Shown here piece by piece: positions 62,554-63,839 of a stretch of 63,839 nt of DNA. Origin of the DNA: Bacteroidales bacterium (lineage in GTDB: Bacteria > Bacteroidota > Bacteroidia > Bacteroidales > PUMT01); the NCBI GenBank assembly GCA_007135095.1, contig SLJO01000077.1, positions 1 through 63,839 of the forward strand, given 5' to 3'. The position numbers and the translations under genes were made by a program. Every line of letters begins with the position of its first letter. Within the stretch, counting starts at the first letter, position 1. The notes under the pieces are model-generated. The model saw only the letters and a list, made by a program, of their open reading frames with translations. It was not told where the DNA came from and did not search any database.

Positions 62554-63839
62554 TCAGTTCTTGATTATCCTCATGACCATGGACTCTTCTCCCTGGCTGA
62601 TCCTTAAAATGTAAACCGAAGGAGAAAGGCCGGCAACATTGATAAATGACTCGCTGGTAATGTTGCGCATAATAAGCACGCGACCTCCGAGGGTAAGCAG
62701 CTCCAGCCTGAAGGGCTCACCGTGTGGCAATCCCGGACTGATGTACAGCAGGTCGTTTACGGGATTTGGAAAAACAGTTATCTTACTCATTCCGATCTTT
62801 ATTGTATTACTTACTGTGAAAGAAACAATGTTTGAAGGTTCAGAGACACAGCCCCTGGTTGAAACTACCGTTACAAAATATTCTCCGTTGGTTTCAGGGG
62901 AATACTCCTTTCCGCTTACTCCTTCCAGCTCGTTATTATTAAAAAACCAAATGTTCCCGCTTTCTGAACTTGACACAAGGGTTTCTCCAACTTGTTCAAG
63001 CACGGGGGTTACGGGTATAGGGTGCACTGTAACATGCAACTCCTCCTGCACCTCACATCCGTCCTTTTCCGCGAAAGCGGTATAGGTGACCGATTCAGCA
63101 GGAGCTACCAGTTCAGAACCGCTGCTCCAGGAAAGAAATCCGTCCGTTTCTGCCGTGAGCTCAACCTGATCACCCTCACAAATTTCAACATCATCCATCA
63201 CGGTAAGCGCAGGAACGGGGACAACGGTAACAGTCATCTGCCCTTCCACCCTGCAGGCACCCTGCCGGGCTGTCGCGGTATAGGTGGTTGTCCGGGATGG
63301 CGATACAGTGATATTCCCTCCACTCCAGGTAACTGTTCCGTCCGATGCCGCAGTCAGCTCAACCTGCTCACCCGCGCAGATAGCCACATCATCCATAACG
63401 GTAAGATAGGGAGGCGTATCAACACCTACTATAACCTGGTCCTCCGCCACGCCGCATAAAGTTGATGCAGTCACTATGTAGGTTGTCTCCTGGAGTGGGG
63501 AAACCATCAGGTCGGCAACATTCCATTCAAGGCTTCCGTAAGAGCTCAATACTTCCAGCAAAACCGAACTGCCCTGGCAAACCGAAGTATCGTCCATAGC
63601 CGTTACATGGGGCTCCGGCACCACCGTCACCGTGAGAGATCTTGTTTCGCTCTCCCCGCAGGGATTACTGCCATATACCACAAGTTCTGCATCACCTGTA
63701 AAACCTTCACTCCAGTGTACGGTTACAGATGACCCGTCCGGGTTTAGTGTTCCTGCCTCGGCTGGGGTGAGCGACCACTCAAACTCCTCAATATTAAGGG
63801 CAGCCTGCACTGTATATACCTCAACCGATCCATGGCACA
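62554..63839 (-). CDS. Secreted PKD/Ig-repeat protein with type IX sorting tail, N-terminus beyond the right edge
   Basis: The reading frame stays open to the window edge (upstream codons read CHGSVEVYTVQAALN), so a GTG at 63810 is not a true start. The visible C-terminal 428 residues hold PKD-like/Ig-like repeats (one with SLTPAEAGTLNPDGSSV) and three similar modules built around (V)MDDV.IC.G.QVELTA. Residues from about 340 of the GTG-based count, ITVFPNPVNDLLYISPG to the end MVMRIIKN, are a type A type IX secretion sorting domain. It is thus predicted to cross the outer membrane by the PorU/PorV system and be attached or released at the surface. An adhesive or enzymatic head may lie outside the window. 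Confidence 0.92.
   Translation of the reverse strand, partial: CHGSVEVYTVQAALNIEEFEWSLTPAEAGTLNPDGSSVTVHWSEGFTGDAELVVYGSNPCGESETRSLTVTVVPEPHVTAMDDTSVCQGSSVLLEVLSSYGSLEWNVADLMVSPLQETTYIVTASTLCGVAEDQVIVGVDTPPYLTVMDDVAICAGEQVELTAASDGTVTWSGGNITVSPSRTTTYTATARQGACRVEGQMTVTVVPVPALTVMDDVEICEGDQVELTAETDGFLSWSSGSELVAPAESVTYTAFAEKDGCEVQEELHVTVHPIPVTPVLEQVGETLVSSSESGNIWFFNNNELEGVSGKEYSPETNGEYFVTVVSTRGCVSEPSNIVSFTVSNTIKIGMSKITVFPNPVNDLLYISPGLPHGEPFRLELLTLGGRVLIMRNITSESFINVAGLSPSVYILRISQGEESMVMRIIKN

Overview
The window looks like chromosomal DNA of a Bacteroidota bacterium, most likely of the Bacteroidales/Marinilabiliales type. The evidence is a type IX secretion/gliding locus (gldJ, porU, porV), a secreted protein with a type IX sorting tail at the right edge, the Bacteroidota-style N-terminal HsdR protein beside AMP nucleosidase and holA, starts that mostly lack a Shine-Dalgarno sequence, and a few promoters fitting the TTTG-N19/20-TAnnTTTG consensus. 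No rRNA, tRNA, CRISPR array, prophage or intact insertion sequence was seen.

Layout. 1-4.6 kb: a cation/proton antiporter (cut by the left edge), a secreted esterase-like hydrolase, an M55 peptidase, a gene-free stretch rich in hairpins (3894-4140) and a DUF1573 protein. 4.9-15.8 kb: an acyl-CoA ligase, then murF-gldJ (minus) divergent from porU-porV-ispF (plus), which joins cell-wall synthesis, the type IX secretion outer-membrane machinery and isoprenoid synthesis. 15.9-26.4 kb: eleven minus-strand genes with mostly short gaps: CoA-binding protein, kduD-like, kduI, a lipoprotein, hutU, a DegT/Gfo pair, a zinc-ribbon coiled-coil protein, NIF3, MerR and an M23 peptidase. 26.7-38.8 kb: alaS, a sodium/solute symporter, recR, an aminotransferase, a membrane glycosyltransferase, a lipoyl acyltransferase (E2), a TPR/beta-propeller membrane protein and a GNAT acetyltransferase. 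39-45.1 kb: an HsdR-N protein divergent from amn-holA, then rhomboid, gmhB-like and class IV aminotransferase genes, then yqgE and proC. 45.1-46.2 kb: the remains of an IS5-type element. 46.3-57.4 kb: a large protease-like/propeller/barrel outer-membrane protein, a SHOCT protein, PBP1A, an HExxH protein, purL and a small membrane protein. 57.5-63.8 kb: a YhaO/YhaN (Mre11/Rad50-like) pair and the C-terminal part of a PKD/Ig-repeat protein carrying a type IX sorting tail.

How the genes fit together. Several products serve the cell envelope: MurF, PBP1A and M23 act on peptidoglycan, PorU/PorV/GldJ on protein export and surface attachment, and the 704- and 1014-residue propeller proteins probably also sit in the envelope. 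The partial protein at the right edge is a predicted client of the PorU/PorV machinery. Housekeeping functions (alaS, recR, holA, purL, ispF, proC) are mixed with catabolic ones (kduI/kduD for unsaturated uronates, hutU for histidine).

The most unusual features are a hairpin-rich, group II intron-like stretch at 3.9-4.1 kb; short 2-3 copy direct repeats beginning at or just beyond the 3' ends of four genes (ispF, GNAT, the 1014-residue gene, purL), three of them in spacers between convergent genes; and three large proteins with unusual domain combinations.
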